Counted from the stretch's first letter, positions 1 through 10,300 are shown. The stretch is DNA of 64,000 nt from Henriciella pelagia (GCF_002088945.1 NZ_NCSU01000007.1:682001-746000), one strand, 5' to 3'. Notes: generated by a model not told the origin, from the letters alone. Translations and numbers: made by a program.

Positions 1-648
1 TTCGCCGTCCCGGCTTGCCATGACGCGGTCCTCGGTGACGGAATTTTCGTCTTCCAGCAGGTCCTGCCACTGGGCTTCGCTATCGGTGCTGAGCGGCGCA
101 TTGAGCGAACGGTCGGATGCTGACAGGCGCGAAGCCATCGTCTCGACCTCGCGCTCCTTGACGCCGAGATGTGTTGCGATCCAGGTCTTGTTCTCCGGCG
201 TCAATGTGCCATCGCCAGTATCATCAATCTTCGCGCGCAAACGCTTGAGGTTAAAGAAGAGGGATTTTTGCGCAGCGGTGGTGCCAGTGCGGACGATCGA
301 CCAGTTGCGAAGGACAAAGTCCTGGATGGATGAGCGTATCCACCAGGAAGCATAGGTCGAGAAACGAACTTCGCGGTCTGGATCAAATCGGGCAGCGGCC
401 TGCATCAGGCCGACATTGCCTTCCTGCACCAGGTCCGGAAGGGCAAGGCCATAATGACGGAACTTTGACGCCATGGAGATGACAAGGCGCATATAGGCGC
501 TGGTCAGCTCGTGCAGCGCCTCTTCATCGCGGTCATCACGCCACCGGAGGGCAAGGTCGTGCTCATGCTCGGCGCTGAGCATTGGTTTGTTCATGGCCTT
601 TCGGACGAAACGACGGTCTGCGTTTTCCGAGGTTCGGGATGTGGCCAT
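1..648 (-). CDS. rpoH: RNA polymerase sigma factor RpoH (sigma-32), 3' end outside window
   Basis: Heat-shock sigma factor that directs RNA polymerase to stress promoters. I translated the complement of 648-1 by hand: 216 codons without a stop, running off the window edge (the family is about 290-300 aa, so regions 3-4 are partly missing). Region 2 is clear at residues 71-110 (PDLVQEGNVGLMQAAARFDP, then RFSTYASWWIRSSIQ). The RpoH-box QKSLFFNLK at about 127-135 separates sigma-32 from housekeeping sigma-70. The ATG at 648 is preceded by GGGAGC. It lies downstream of carD but a strong terminator (741-773) separates them, so it probably has its own promoter between 649 and 740. Confidence 0.93.
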   Translation of the reverse strand, partial: MATSRTSENADRRFVRKAMNKPMLSAEHEHDLALRWRDDRDEEALHELTSAYMRLVISMASKFRHYGLALPDLVQEGNVGLMQAAARFDPDREVRFSTYASWWIRSSIQDFVLRNWSIVRTGTTAAQKSLFFNLKRLRAKIDDTGDGTLTPENKTWIATHLGVKEREVETMASRLSASDRSLNAPLSTDSEAQWQDLLEDENSVTEDRVMASRDGE

Positions 649-740
649 GTTTTTGCTCCCAACTTGCGCACTTGCTTTACCGCTTTTACGCGAGAGCCCG
701 CCTGGTGGATCACTGGCCTCAACAATTTTTCAGAAACTAC

Positions 741-773
741 AAAGAAAAAGCCCCGCCGGTGAGGCAGGGCTTT
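741..773 (-). terminator. Rho-independent terminator of carD
   Basis: Read on the minus strand there is a stem AAAGCCC-t-GCC / GGC-g-GGGCTTT around a five-base loop, followed directly by TTTTTCTTT. It lies 30 bases after the carD stop and before the rpoH promoter region. Confidence 0.85.
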
Positions 774-801
774 CCTTCAGTCTGTTGTCTCTAGTCTTCG
801 A

Positions 802-1329
802 CTAGGCCGCTTTTTTTTTGGCCAGCGACTTGGCAAGACGTTCCATTGCAGTGTCGTGATCGGTGTTCTCGACAGCAGCCAGTTCGCGGGCCATCCGGTC
901 GAGCGCACTCTCGTAAAGCTGGCGCTCGGAATAGGACTGCTCAGGCTGGTCGTCGCCGCGGTGAAGGTCGCGGACGACTTCGGCGATGGAGATCAGGTTG
1001 CCGGAATTGATCTTGGCTTCGTATTCCTGTGCGCGGCGCGACCACATGGTGCGCTTGATGCGGGCCTTGCCGCCAAGCGTCTTCAGCGCATCGTCGACGA
1101 GTTTCGAGCCGGCCAGAGAACGCATGCCGGAGGCTTCGGCGCGGTTGGTCGGAACGCGAAGGATCATCTTGTCCTGATCGAATGAGACGACATAGACTTC
1201 AAGTGACATTCCAGCGACGGTCTGCTTCTCAATCGCCGTGATCTTGCCAACACCATGTGCCGGATAGACGACGGACTGACCGACCTCAAACGTGAGTTCC
1301 TGAGTATCACCCTGTGCCTTGGTTGCCAT
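802..1329 (-). CDS. carD: CarD family transcriptional regulator
   Basis: CarD/CdnL proteins bind the RNA polymerase beta subunit and stabilise open promoter complexes. The 175-aa product has the N-terminal CarD_CdnL_TRCF beta-domain (about residues 13-70, with VGQSVVYPAHGVGKITAIEK and the conserved VPTNRAE) and a helical DNA-binding C-terminus ending in a Lys/Ala tail. An upstream in-frame ATG at 1356 would add nine residues (MLRRKAIRN). I prefer the ATG at 1329 because AGGA sits eight to nine bases before it and the family normally starts close to the beta-domain. It is the last gene of the minus-strand group before terminator 741-773. Confidence 0.93.
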   Translation of the reverse strand: MATKAQGDTQELTFEVGQSVVYPAHGVGKITAIEKQTVAGMSLEVYVVSFDQDKMILRVPTNRAEASGMRSLAGSKLVDDALKTLGGKARIKRTMWSRRAQEYEAKINSGNLISIAEVVRDLHRGDDQPEQSYSERQLYESALDRMARELAAVENTDHDTAMERLAKSLAKKKAA

Positions 1330-1483
1330 GTTCCTGATTGCCTTTCTACGCAACAAGAGCCCGCTTCCCCCGGTGACAGATAAAGTCGGTCCGGAGATGT
1401 AAGCAGGCTCCCTATAAGTTTGACTGTAAATATATATCAGAAAAACGACTATTTAACAACTGTGCCGTGACACGGGTCGATTG

Positions 1484-1825
1484 TCAGTCGCCTTCGCCTG
1501 GCTTTTCGCTGAAATACTTTTCAAGCTTTCCGGTCTCTTGCGCGAACGCTTCGCGGTCGGCCGGAGGCTCCTTCATGCGGGTAATATTTGGCCATATCTT
1601 GGCGTACTCAGTATTGAGTTTCAGCCATTTGGAGTCCGGGTCGTCTTCGGTGTCGGGCTTGATCGCCTCGACAGGGCATTCCGGCTCGCACACGCCGCAA
1701 TCGATGCACTCATCCGGGTGGATGACGAGCATGTTCTCGCCCTCATAGAAGCAGTCGACCGGACAAACCTCGACACAATCCATGTATTTGCAGCGGATGC
1801 AGGCGTCGACAACGATATAGGTCAT
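1484..1825 (-). CDS. fdxA: Seven-iron ferredoxin FdxA
   Basis: Soluble electron carrier with one 3Fe-4S and one 4Fe-4S cluster. The 113-aa length and cysteine pattern match the Azotobacter-type FdI family: C9, C12, C17, C21 and C25 in the first motif, and C40-x2-C43-x2-C46-x3-C50 in the second ([16 protein letters not shown]). The C-terminal extension ([17 protein letters not shown]) is typical of alphaproteobacterial FdxA. It lies 64 bases after the TerB-like gene on the same strand. The helicase / S4 / fdxA / carD order is one I associate with alphaproteobacterial genomes. Confidence 0.95.
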   Translation of the reverse strand: MTYIVVDACIRCKYMDCVEVCPVDCFYEGENMLVIHPDECIDCGVCEPECPVEAIKPDTEDDPDSKWLKLNTEYAKIWPNITRMKEPPADREAFAQETGKLEKYFSEKPGEGD

Positions 1826-1889
1826 TCAGAATTCCGGGAGGCTGTTGATTTGACAGGCTGCATTTGGAGGGGATCGACGTTCAAGTCAA

Positions 1890-2333
1890 TCACCGCGGCT
1901 GGCGCGATTCAGCGCGGCGGCGCGCCTGGGCCCGCCTGATGTCGTCCACATGCAGGAGGCTGGCAACGTGCCGGATGAAGGCTTCCTCGAACTTGCAGGC
2001 GGCGCCATCCGCCATGGAAACGAGGTACAGCCCTTCGATGACGCGCACGCGTTCAAGCAGGGGGAGCTTCTTGACCTGATGGGTGAATTCGTGGGCGCCT
2101 GTCGCTTCTTCCGCCAGCTCCTCGCCCTGTTCCAGCACCTCATCCACACGGTCGGCATCCAGGCCAAGGCTGTCGAGCAGGATTTCGGCGATCTGGTCGC
2201 TTTCGAGATTGGCATAGACCCCGTCAACCAGGGCGGCCTGTACCAGCAGGGCGGCCGCCGCGACTTGCGGGTCTATATCGCGATTGACCGGACCCGGTCG
2301 CCGCGAAAACAGTCGTCTCAAGGCATCAAGCAT
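1890..2333 (-). CDS. TerB-like (tellurite resistance TerB family) cytoplasmic protein
   Basis: The 147-aa protein is mostly helical and acidic. It resembles the TerB / DjlA-N domain: VAAAALLVQAALVDGVYANLESDQ with an acidic metal-binding loop, and a second half (RVRVIEGLYLVSMADGAA, EEAFIRHVASLLHV) repeating the pattern. TerB domains bind divalent metal; the role of stand-alone copies is not settled. I start at ATG 2333, preceded by GGGGGA, rather than at an in-frame ATG 66 bases upstream that lies inside the S4 gene. The start overlaps the S4 stop by eight bases, suggesting coupled translation. Confidence 0.8.
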   Translation of the reverse strand: MLDALRRLFSRRPGPVNRDIDPQVAAAALLVQAALVDGVYANLESDQIAEILLDSLGLDADRVDEVLEQGEELAEEATGAHEFTHQVKKLPLLERVRVIEGLYLVSMADGAACKFEEAFIRHVASLLHVDDIRRAQARRRAESRQPR

Positions 2334-2625
2334 CTTGGTTTCCCCCAGATTCCTGGACCAGCGTTTCATATAGGGTTTGCGCTTCTGCGGCCGGGCCACG
2401 ACGTGTGCCAGCCTGCAGGACCCTGACGGTCACAATGTTGGTCCGCAAGGCAAAACTTACAACATCTCCCGCCACGACCCGCATGCCCGGCTTGTTCACC
2501 TTGCGGGTTTCGAGCCCGCGCGAGATGCGCACGCCTCGCTTTGAGACAAAATCTGCAGAGATGGCGCGCGTCTTGAAGAAGCGCGCGCGCCAGAGCCAGA
2601 CATCGAGCCGGATGTCCTCGCTTAT
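2326..2625 (-). CDS. S4-domain RNA-binding protein (Hsp15/HslR-like), apparent ATA start
   Basis: Small RNA-binding protein of the S4 superfamily; the Hsp15 branch binds 50S subunits carrying stalled nascent chains. The core is clear: RLDVWLWRARFFKTR, then SKRGVRISRGLETRKVNKPG and the beta-strand VVAGDVVSFAL. No ATG, GTG, TTG or CTG exists in frame near the domain; the first in-frame ATG is at 2961, deep inside the helicase tail. The best start is ATA at 2623-2625, with GGAG eight bases upstream. It overlaps the helicase stop as A-TAA where ATGA would be usual, and gives a 99-aa product starting (M)SEDIRLD. The 3' end overlaps the TerB-like gene by eight bases. Confidence 0.8.
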   Translation of the reverse strand: MSEDIRLDVWLWRARFFKTRAISADFVSKRGVRISRGLETRKVNKPGMRVVAGDVVSFALRTNIVTVRVLQAGTRRGPAAEAQTLYETLVQESGGNQDA

Positions 2626-5351
2626 GACGATTGCTCCGGTGGGCGGTCCGGTTTTGCGGGATCTGCAGGTGGTTCTGTCGGCTTTGCAACACCCTCCGGC
2701 TTCTGGGCGGCAGGCCTGCTTTTTTTCTTTTTCTTCTTCGGTTTCGGCGGGGGTGGGGGCGGCGGCAGCAAGGCTGCGAGCGCCGCGAATGGACTGTTCG
2801 GGTCTGGCTGCTTTTCGGGCCGCCGAGGGCCTTGCCCGCCGCTGCGGGTCTCGTGACGAGGCTTGCCGCCCTTGCCCTTGGGGGGGCGATTTGCAGGCTT
2901 TCCGCCGGTCTTGCGATTGCGGGACGGCGCCTCCTGACGATGCCGCGACAGAAACCGCCACTTGGTGATCGCGCCTGTTTCGGCATCCTTTTCGGCAGGC
3001 GCCAGGCCGAAGCCTTTCAATATGGCCGGGAACTCCTCTCCCGGGCAGGACACGATGGAGGCGAGTTCTGCGGGAAGTTCGAAAGTCGGGGTGCCAGCTT
3101 CACGGCGGCGTTTGGAGACTTCCCAGCCGAGGCGTTCGGCAAGGTCAGCCCGCACCGCGCGGGGCCCGAAACGGATATAGCCCTGAGAATTGAGCTCGCT
3201 TTCGGCCCACTCGCCGTCCAGCGGAAAGGAGCCGGCCCCCTCAGGAGCGACGCGGCGGGTCTCGCCGGTCTGGCTCGCCTGCAGAATGGCGATCATGCGC
3301 TGCGCCGCAGGCTTCTGGGCGTCCGGAATGTGCGCGGCAACGCGGCCGGTGCGGAGTCCAGCCGCTTTCATCGCTTCGCGCTGCTCTGGCGTGATCTGCC
3401 CGGAAGTCTTGTCCTGACGAAGGTCCACTGCGGCGCCACTCTCGAGCAACTGGAAAGCAAGGCCTCGCGCCATGCCCTCAAGTTCCTTGCCGGTTTCCCC
3501 GGTTTTCAGTTTCGCGTGCGTAGGAAGCACTCGAAGCATCTCAGCGCCGAGCCATTCTTCAACTCGTTTCAGCGCAGCATCCTTGCGGTGATTTTCGGCG
3601 TCTTCAGCGCCGATCAGTTCAAGGCGTGGGGCGAGCCAGTCGGGACCTGGCTTGAGGCGCGCAATCTCGGCCTCTTTCCAGGTGATGGTGCCTGCGTCCG
3701 ACAGGGCGAAAGCTTCGGCCGGGGCACCGGCAATCTCTCCGAGGCGTTCGGCCAGGATTGGCCCAAGCGCTGTTACTGCGGCAGTCCGTACAGCCTTGCC
3801 TTCCAGCGTCTGCGCTGTCGATGCAGGCTCGAACTGCAGGCCTACAAGTTTGCCGACGACATGGCCCTCGACGGTTACTTCTCCAGTGTCGGACAATTCG
3901 GTCACAAGAAGGTCTTCCCTTTTCAGCCCAGCCAGCAGGGCCGTCGTTCGGCGGTCAACAAAGCGCAATGTGAGGGCGGCGTGAAGGGCATCTGACAACC
4001 TGTCTTCAATTTCCCTTGTCCGTTCGCGCCAATAGGCCGGGTTTTCCAGCCAGTCTTCACGATGGGCGGCATAGGTCCAAGTGCGGATCATGGCAAGCCG
4101 CTGTTGGAGGCTGGCAATGTCCGGCACATTGGCCTCAAGGTTCTCCATCCGAATCGACATGGCCGTATCGCCAAGGCGTGCGTCGGGATCGGCGAGTGTT
4201 TCGGCGAGGCCGAGGACAAGCCTGCCATGGCCTTCATGGCCGGCCTTGCGAAAGTCCGGCAGGCGAGCAAGATCCCACAGACGGCGGACTTTCCGTTCGC
4301 CGCGTATCTCCGGCCCGATATCGGCATCCTCCGCCATCCTTCGCAGGACCCATTCATCAAGTGCATGCGGGTTCTGCCTTAGCGTCGGGCGTCCGGACGG
4401 ACGGGCCAGGCTGGCGATCAGTGTCCTGATCGAGCGGTAGTCGAGATCGGAATTGCGCCATTGCAGCTCGTCGACCGGATCGAAGCGATTTTCCTCGATG
4501 GCGCGCCAGGTCTCGTCCTCGAAAGGCGGGCAGTCGCCCGTCTCGCCAAATTCCCCATCGGTCCTGAAACGTCCGGCGCGCCCTGCAATCTGTCCGCACT
4601 CGGCATCGGTCAGCCAGCGATGCTGGCGCCCGTCAAATTTGGAGCGGGCTGCAAAGGCGATACGCTCGACATCGAGATTAAGCCCCATGCCGATGGCATC
4701 CGTGGCGACCAGATAGTCGACCTCTCCCGACTGGTAGAGCGCGACCTGCGCGTTTCGGGTGCGCGGGCTAAGCGCGCCCATGACAATCGCCGCGCCGCCT
4801 TTCTGGCGCTTCAGCAGCTCGCCAATGGCGTAGACCTGCTCGGTCGAGAAGGCGACGATAGCCGTGCGCTTGGGCAGTTTGGTGACCTTGGCCGGGCCGG
4901 CATAGTGCAGCTGCGAGAAGCGCTCTCGCGTATCGGTGGAGACGTCGAGATCGAGCTCACGAAGGACGCCCCGCATCGTCTCGGCACCGAGCAGCATGGT
5001 TTCGGAAGTGCCCCGTGCGTGCAGGATGCGGTCGGTGAAGACGTGGCCGCGATCATCATCCTCGGCAAGCTGGATCTCATCAATGGCGAGGAAGTCCACG
5101 CGCTTGTGGACCGGCATGGATTCGACGGTGCAGATCCAGTAGCGCGCCTGTGGCGGCTCGATCCGTTCCTCGCCTGTGATCAGCGCGACGGCTTTTTCGC
5201 CCTTTGCCTTGACGACCCGGTCATAGACCTCGCGCGCAAGCAGGCGAAGCGGCAGGCCGATCATGCCCGTGCCGTGTCCCATCATGCGTTCGATGGCGTA
5301 GTGAGTCTTGCCGGTATTGGTCGGCCCGAGAACGGCCTTCAGGGTGCCCAT
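2622..5351 (-). CDS. SUV3-like DExH-box RNA helicase
   Basis: A 909-aa superfamily 2 helicase resembling mitochondrial SUV3, which unwinds RNA for degradation. Visible motifs: Walker A GPTNTGKT (about residues 9-16), the DExH variant DEIQ, the second RecA-like domain (IVAFSTEQVYAIGELL, VATDAIGMGLNLDVERIAF) and motif VI QIAGRAGRF. The C-terminal ~150 residues are low complexity: an S/R/K/P-rich linker with eight prolines then six lysines, a probable flexible RNA-contact tail. First gene of a tight minus-strand run: its stop overlaps the S4 start. The ATG at 5351 places Walker A almost at the N-terminus, as expected for the family. Confidence 0.9.
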   Translation of the reverse strand: MGTLKAVLGPTNTGKTHYAIERMMGHGTGMIGLPLRLLAREVYDRVVKAKGEKAVALITGEERIEPPQARYWICTVESMPVHKRVDFLAIDEIQLAEDDDRGHVFTDRILHARGTSETMLLGAETMRGVLRELDLDVSTDTRERFSQLHYAGPAKVTKLPKRTAIVAFSTEQVYAIGELLKRQKGGAAIVMGALSPRTRNAQVALYQSGEVDYLVATDAIGMGLNLDVERIAFAARSKFDGRQHRWLTDAECGQIAGRAGRFRTDGEFGETGDCPPFEDETWRAIEENRFDPVDELQWRNSDLDYRSIRTLIASLARPSGRPTLRQNPHALDEWVLRRMAEDADIGPEIRGERKVRRLWDLARLPDFRKAGHEGHGRLVLGLAETLADPDARLGDTAMSIRMENLEANVPDIASLQQRLAMIRTWTYAAHREDWLENPAYWRERTREIEDRLSDALHAALTLRFVDRRTTALLAGLKREDLLVTELSDTGEVTVEGHVVGKLVGLQFEPASTAQTLEGKAVRTAAVTALGPILAERLGEIAGAPAEAFALSDAGTITWKEAEIARLKPGPDWLAPRLELIGAEDAENHRKDAALKRVEEWLGAEMLRVLPTHAKLKTGETGKELEGMARGLAFQLLESGAAVDLRQDKTSGQITPEQREAMKAAGLRTGRVAAHIPDAQKPAAQRMIAILQASQTGETRRVAPEGAGSFPLDGEWAESELNSQGYIRFGPRAVRADLAERLGWEVSKRRREAGTPTFELPAELASIVSCPGEEFPAILKGFGLAPAEKDAETGAITKWRFLSRHRQEAPSRNRKTGGKPANRPPKGKGGKPRHETRSGGQGPRRPEKQPDPNSPFAALAALLPPPPPPPKPKKKKKKSRPAAQKPEGVAKPTEPPADPAKPDRPPEQSS

Positions 5352-5400
5352 ATGACTGCACCTGCCAGAAATTGAGGAGAAGCTTCAAGCGATGTGGCGT

Positions 5401-7122
5401 CTATTCGTTCGTCGGGCAAGGCTCTGGCGCATCAAGCGTCTCGCCGTCGAACCGGTCGACCCAGTCCTGTGACCGTGGCAGCGGGTCGAAGCCGGACGCC
5501 CGGTAGAGTACCAGCTGCCGCGTCAATGGGCATCCATTCGAACGCTCACCCAGGTCGACGCTGACGTCTCCGACCTTTTCGAACCTCTCGAAATCGGCGG
5601 CAATGGCCGGGCGGCGATTGGGGCGATAGCTGGCAATGAGGACATCACCGTCCAGTGCATCCGTCATCGGCTGCTGCTCGGCAAAGCTGTGCGCCCCTTC
5701 ATTGTAGCGCCACAGGATGAGCGGCGCGTCGATACGGTCCTTGAGATAGAAATCGAGGCCATGCCAGATTTCCCGTTCATCGACCATGACAGCGCTCGGC
5801 GTGCCGGACTGTTCGACGAAAGCTGCCAGTTTGTCTGAGAGCTCGTCCCAGCCCCGCGTGCGCTTGAACGCATTGTCGAGGCCGAGCGGGCCGGAAAGCG
5901 CATTGGCAAATGTCATGGCGACCACCATGCCTAGGCCCAGTGCAGCGTGCAGGCCAAGTCCCGTCCAGAAGAGGCCTTCCGGCTTGAACCTCGACACATA
6001 GGCCGCACCCATGATCGCGCCCGCCCAGACAAGACCTGCGACAAGTCTTGTTACGACCGTAAAATCGGGAATGAGAAGGAAACAGAGCCCTGTGACGCCG
6101 GCGATCCAGTACCAGAGCTGCCGGTTGGGCTGCGCCCTCACCAGCAGGAGGGCGACGAGCACCGAGGCGGCCGGATAGGCCGTCGCTGCCCAGTTGGCGT
6201 GGGCGCGCGACAGGATCGACTGACCGAAAATAATGATCAGGACAGGCAGGGTGAAGCAGGCGAGCCAGAGCTCCAGCCTGGCCTGCTCGCCTTTCGCGGT
6301 CCGGCGCATGAAGATGAGGCCGCCAATCAGGGCCAGGAAGCTGATCGGTCCGAAGACGCCCATCTGGTCGGCCAGGAATTTGAGGGCATTTTCAGGGTTG
6401 AACAGCTCCCCGCCGAGATTGGCATTGTCCACCGTGTGCCCGACAGTCGCAAAATCATTCTGCGCGTTCCAGGCAAGGTGCGGCGCGATGATGATGAGCG
6501 CCGTCAGCAGTGCCGCGACGCCTTTGAGGTTGAGCAGCGACCGTCGCGTCGGCCTGTCGATGAGTGCCGCCAACGCGGCACCGATCGCAAAGTAGAGCAT
6601 CGCATACTTGGCGAGGAAGCCGAGGCCGACTGCGCCGCCGAGCGCAATGTACACGCCCCATCCGGTGCCACCTTCGCGAACGCGCCACAACAGGTAGAGG
6701 GCGCTCGCCCAGACCGGCATCAGGACGCCATCGGTCGACAGGACTGTCGAGGACAGCCATACAGCCGGCATCAGCGCATAGCCGACGGCTGCCATCAGTC
6801 CGATCCTGGCACTCGCCATTCTTCGCCCGAGGAGGAAGAGGACATAAGCGGCAATGGTGTGCAGGAAGGGCGCGGGCACCCGCACTGCCCAGGCGGAATC
6901 GCCGAAGGTTGCCGTGCTCGCATGGATGACCCAGGCGATCAGGGGCGGTTTGGAGTAATAACCCCAGTCCAGAGACTGCCCCCATCGCCAGTACTGGGCT
7001 TCGTCCGCATACAGTTCGAGTGGGGAGAGCAGGACACAGACTAACCTTAACGCCAAAAGGCCAATAAGAATCAGAGCCGTAAGGCGCGCATATTTTGGAC
7101 TGTCAGCATCGGCATAAAACAT
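5401..7122 (-). CDS. GT39 / ArnT-like integral membrane glycosyltransferase
   Basis: A 573-aa polytopic protein of the PMT/ArnT (GT-C) superfamily, which transfers sugars from polyprenyl-phosphate donors in the periplasm. The first transmembrane helix is followed by the diagnostic loop LELYADEAQYWRWGQSLDWG and YYSKPPLIAWV; roughly ten further hydrophobic helices follow, then a soluble C-terminal domain of about 150 aa. The acceptor (lipid A, protein or glycan) cannot be deduced. The start at 7122 has GGCAGGTGAG just before it. It ends 49 bases before the helicase start on the same strand, and is divergent from the TonB receptor at 7337. Confidence 0.85.
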   Translation of the reverse strand: MFYADADSPKYARLTALILIGLLALRLVCVLLSPLELYADEAQYWRWGQSLDWGYYSKPPLIAWVIHASTATFGDSAWAVRVPAPFLHTIAAYVLFLLGRRMASARIGLMAAVGYALMPAVWLSSTVLSTDGVLMPVWASALYLLWRVREGGTGWGVYIALGGAVGLGFLAKYAMLYFAIGAALAALIDRPTRRSLLNLKGVAALLTALIIIAPHLAWNAQNDFATVGHTVDNANLGGELFNPENALKFLADQMGVFGPISFLALIGGLIFMRRTAKGEQARLELWLACFTLPVLIIIFGQSILSRAHANWAATAYPAASVLVALLLVRAQPNRQLWYWIAGVTGLCFLLIPDFTVVTRLVAGLVWAGAIMGAAYVSRFKPEGLFWTGLGLHAALGLGMVVAMTFANALSGPLGLDNAFKRTRGWDELSDKLAAFVEQSGTPSAVMVDEREIWHGLDFYLKDRIDAPLILWRYNEGAHSFAEQQPMTDALDGDVLIASYRPNRRPAIAADFERFEKVGDVSVDLGERSNGCPLTRQLVLYRASGFDPLPRSQDWVDRFDGETLDAPEPCPTNE

Positions 7123-7336
7123 CTCACCTGCCTGCTAGCGCGCGGCGTGCGAGTTGACCAGCGGCGCCATCCAACTGTTGCCTTTTTGCAAGCATTTTCG
7201 GTGCAATGTTGCAGTGCACAGAAGAGTAACAGGAGTGTCACAAAACTGTTGCGAACGGACAATAGAGGCGCGGTTAATTGGCTTCGGCATTGTAAGTGAT
7301 GGCCGCTGAAGCTGTGCAACCGAAGAGGGGTTCTTC
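7123..7336. promoter_or_regulatory. Divergent intergenic region with a TGC-rich palindrome
   Basis: 214 bases between the GT39 gene and the TonB receptor. No gene was found. It contains TTGCAGTGCA at 7209-7218, flanked by further TGC/GCA repeats. A similar block (TGCTGCAGTGCAA, 13058-13070) precedes the phasin-like gene. Receptor translation is served by GAGGGG six bases before its ATG. I cannot place a convincing -35/-10 pair by eye. Confidence 0.4.
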
Positions 7337-10300
7337 ATGTCCAACTGGAAACTATTGTCCGGTGTAGCAGCAGCATCGCTGTTCACCGCCGCGATCATCG
7401 CACCTGCAGAAGCACAGGTCACGACCTCCAGCGTCCGCGGTAATGTCACCGACGCAGCCGGCGCACCTGTCGCGAATGCGGACGTTTATGTCCGCGACGC
7501 ATCAACTGGCCTTGTCCGTACAACGACGACCACCACCAGCGGACAATTTGTCGTCCGTAACCTGCCAGCTGGCGGGGTCTACTCGGTGTCCGTCATGGCC
7601 GACGAGTTCCAGAGCCAGGAAGTCAACGACGTGGCGCTGAGCCTCGGCGACGCGTCGGAAGTCAACTTTGTCCTGTCCGATGGCAACCGCACCATGGAAA
7701 CCGTTGTTGTGACGGGCTCTACCGCGGGTCTCGCTCAGGTCGCAGTCGGCCCATCGGCAACTTTCTCCCGCGAAACGCTCGAGAAAGCGCCAGCCATCAA
7801 CCGCAACATCACCGACGTTCTGCGGATCGACCCGCGCGTTTTTGTTGACGAGTCCCGCGGCGACATCAACGCTGTGCAGTGTGCCGGCAAGAACTCGCGC
7901 TTCAACTCGTTGACCGTCGACGGCGTGAAGCTGAACGACAATTTCGGCCTCAACTCCAACGGTTATCCGACAGAGCGCATCCCCTTCTCTTACGACGCGA
8001 TTGACCAGGTCTCCGTAGAGCTGGCACCGTTCGACGTCCAGTATGGCGGATTCTCGGCCTGTAACATCAACGCTGTGACCAAGTCCGGTACGAATGAATT
8101 CCACGGATATGTCTTCGGGGATTACACCAGCAACGACCTGCGCGGTGACAGCCTGGAAGGTGACGAAATCGTCGGCGGTGACTATGACGAGTATCGCTAC
8201 GGCTTCGGTATCGGCGGCCCGATCGTCAAGGACAAGCTGTTCTTCTTCGCTGCCTATGAAAAACTGGAAGGGGCCAATCTGTTTGACCGTGGCCCGATCG
8301 GCTCAGGTGCGGTCAACGAGGTGGACATCACCCAGGCCGAAGTCGATGAGATTGCCCGCATCGCGCGCGAGATCTATGGCTATGAGCCAGGCACGATCCC
8401 ATCAAGCTTCAGCAACGAAGACGAAAAAATCCTCGTCAAGCTCGACTGGAACATCAACGAGAACCATCGTGCAGCCTTCACCTATAACTGGAATGACGGT
8501 TTCAACATCGTTCCGTCCGATGGTGACCTGTCCGAGCTGGAATTCTCCAACCACCTTTATGAGCGCGGTGCAGAGCTGACGGCTTATGTCGGGTCGCTCT
8601 ACTCTGACTGGACCGATAACTTCTCGACTGAAGTCCGCATTGGCTATTCCGAACTTGACAACCGTCAGCAGTCACTGGGCGGCACCGATTTTGGTGAAAT
8701 CACGATCGAGACTGACGATGTCGACGTCTATCTTGGTGGCGACGATTCCCGTCAGGCCAACAAGCTGTACTATGAGACGTTCAACCTCGCCCTGAAAGGT
8801 TTCTACACCGCAGGCAGCCACAACATCTCGTTCGGTTATGAGCGCGAAGACCTCGATGTCTTCAACCTCTTCGTCCAGCATGTTGAAACCGAGATCGACT
8901 TCGACGCGTCAAGCGGTTACCCGCTTCCAGGCGTGTTCGACCCGGCAATCGAGAACTTTGCACTCGGTTATGCTGACAACATCAACTACAACAACGCGCC
9001 TTCAGGCGACCCGAATGACGCGGCTGCGGACTGGGGTTACTCGATCAACACGCTCTATGCGCAAGACGAGTATGACTTCGGCACCGGTTTCGTCCTGACT
9101 GCCGGGCTGCGTTATGACTGGTACACAACTGACGACAAGCCAGCCGAAAATGCTGATTTCCTCGCTGACTATGGTTTCTCCAACTCGCAAAACCTGGATG
9201 GCGAAGGCCTGCTTCAGCCGCGCGTTGGCTTTACCTGGGACGTGAACGACGATCTCGATCTTCGCGGCGGTATCGGTGTCTACTCTGGCGGTAACCCGAA
9301 TGTCTGGCTGTCGAACACCTTCTCTGCGAACAACGTTCTGCAGTTTGGTGCAGACGGCGGTGCATTCGGCCTCGAGCAGAATAGCGGTCCATCGATCTTC
9401 ACCATTCCTTACGGCATGTGTGAGGATGGTGTCCCAACCGGCCCGGGCTATTGTGTGCCGCAAGCCATGATTGACGCTGTCGCCGCTGGGCAAGGCTCGA
9501 ACTTCGAGATCAACTACCTCGATCCGGACTTCAAGCTTCCATACGAAGTGAAGATGGCTCTTGGCGCGACGAAATTTGTCGACCTGCCAGCACTTGGCGG
9601 CGAGTATGTCGTGTCTGCAGATGCCCTCTACACGATCACCGAGAACAGCGCTGTCTGGATCCGCGGTGACCTGGAAGCTTCGGGCACGACGACTGGCCCA
9701 GACGGCCGCGTCTACACGACCTATTCCAGCGTTCGTGAACCGGCCTTCGTCCTGACCAACTCAAACGACGATGCGCATTCACTGCTTCTGTCCGCTGCGG
9801 TGTCGAAGGATTACGATTTCGGTCTCGACTGGTCGTTTGGCTATGCCTACTCGGATGCAGAAGATGTTCACCCGATGACGTCGTCGGTGGCCTTCTCCAA
9901 CTATGTGAACCGCGCCTTCGCGGAACCACAGGATGTGAGCTCGGCCGTTTCCGACTACAACATCAAGCACCGCTTCACCGCGCTCGTGAACTATGAGAAA
10001 GCGTTCTTCGGTGACAATGCGACGCGCTTCTCCCTGTTTGCGCAGGCCAATTCTGGCCTTCCATACAGCCTTGTCATTGACGAGGGTGCCAACAACATTT
10101 CGGGCTTCACCCCGTTCCTCGAAGGTAATCCGTATCTGGCTGCCGGACAGGTCCGGAACGGCGAGGAAGGCTCCTGGTGGGCGAAAGCTGACATCAAGAT
10201 CGAGCAGGAATTCCTGCTGCCGAACGACCATGTTGCGTCTGGCTTCGTTGTCATCGACAACTTTACCAACCTGCTCAACGACGAATGGGGCATCCTGCGT

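Noticed and set aside
2500-2525. GCGGGTTTCGAGCCCGC, which resembles a tRNA T-arm
   Set aside because: It lies inside the S4 coding sequence (ISRGLETRK) and there is no acceptor stem, D-arm or anticodon arm around it.
2631-3995. A 454-codon open frame on the plus strand antisense to the helicase
   Set aside because: No recognisable domain or Shine-Dalgarno; it shadows the third-codon GC bias of a well-supported helicase.
5947-7044. A 365-codon plus-strand frame antisense to the GT39 gene
   Set aside because: Composition (E, R, G, H, Q rich) is that of an antisense shadow, while the opposite strand encodes a clear transmembrane enzyme.
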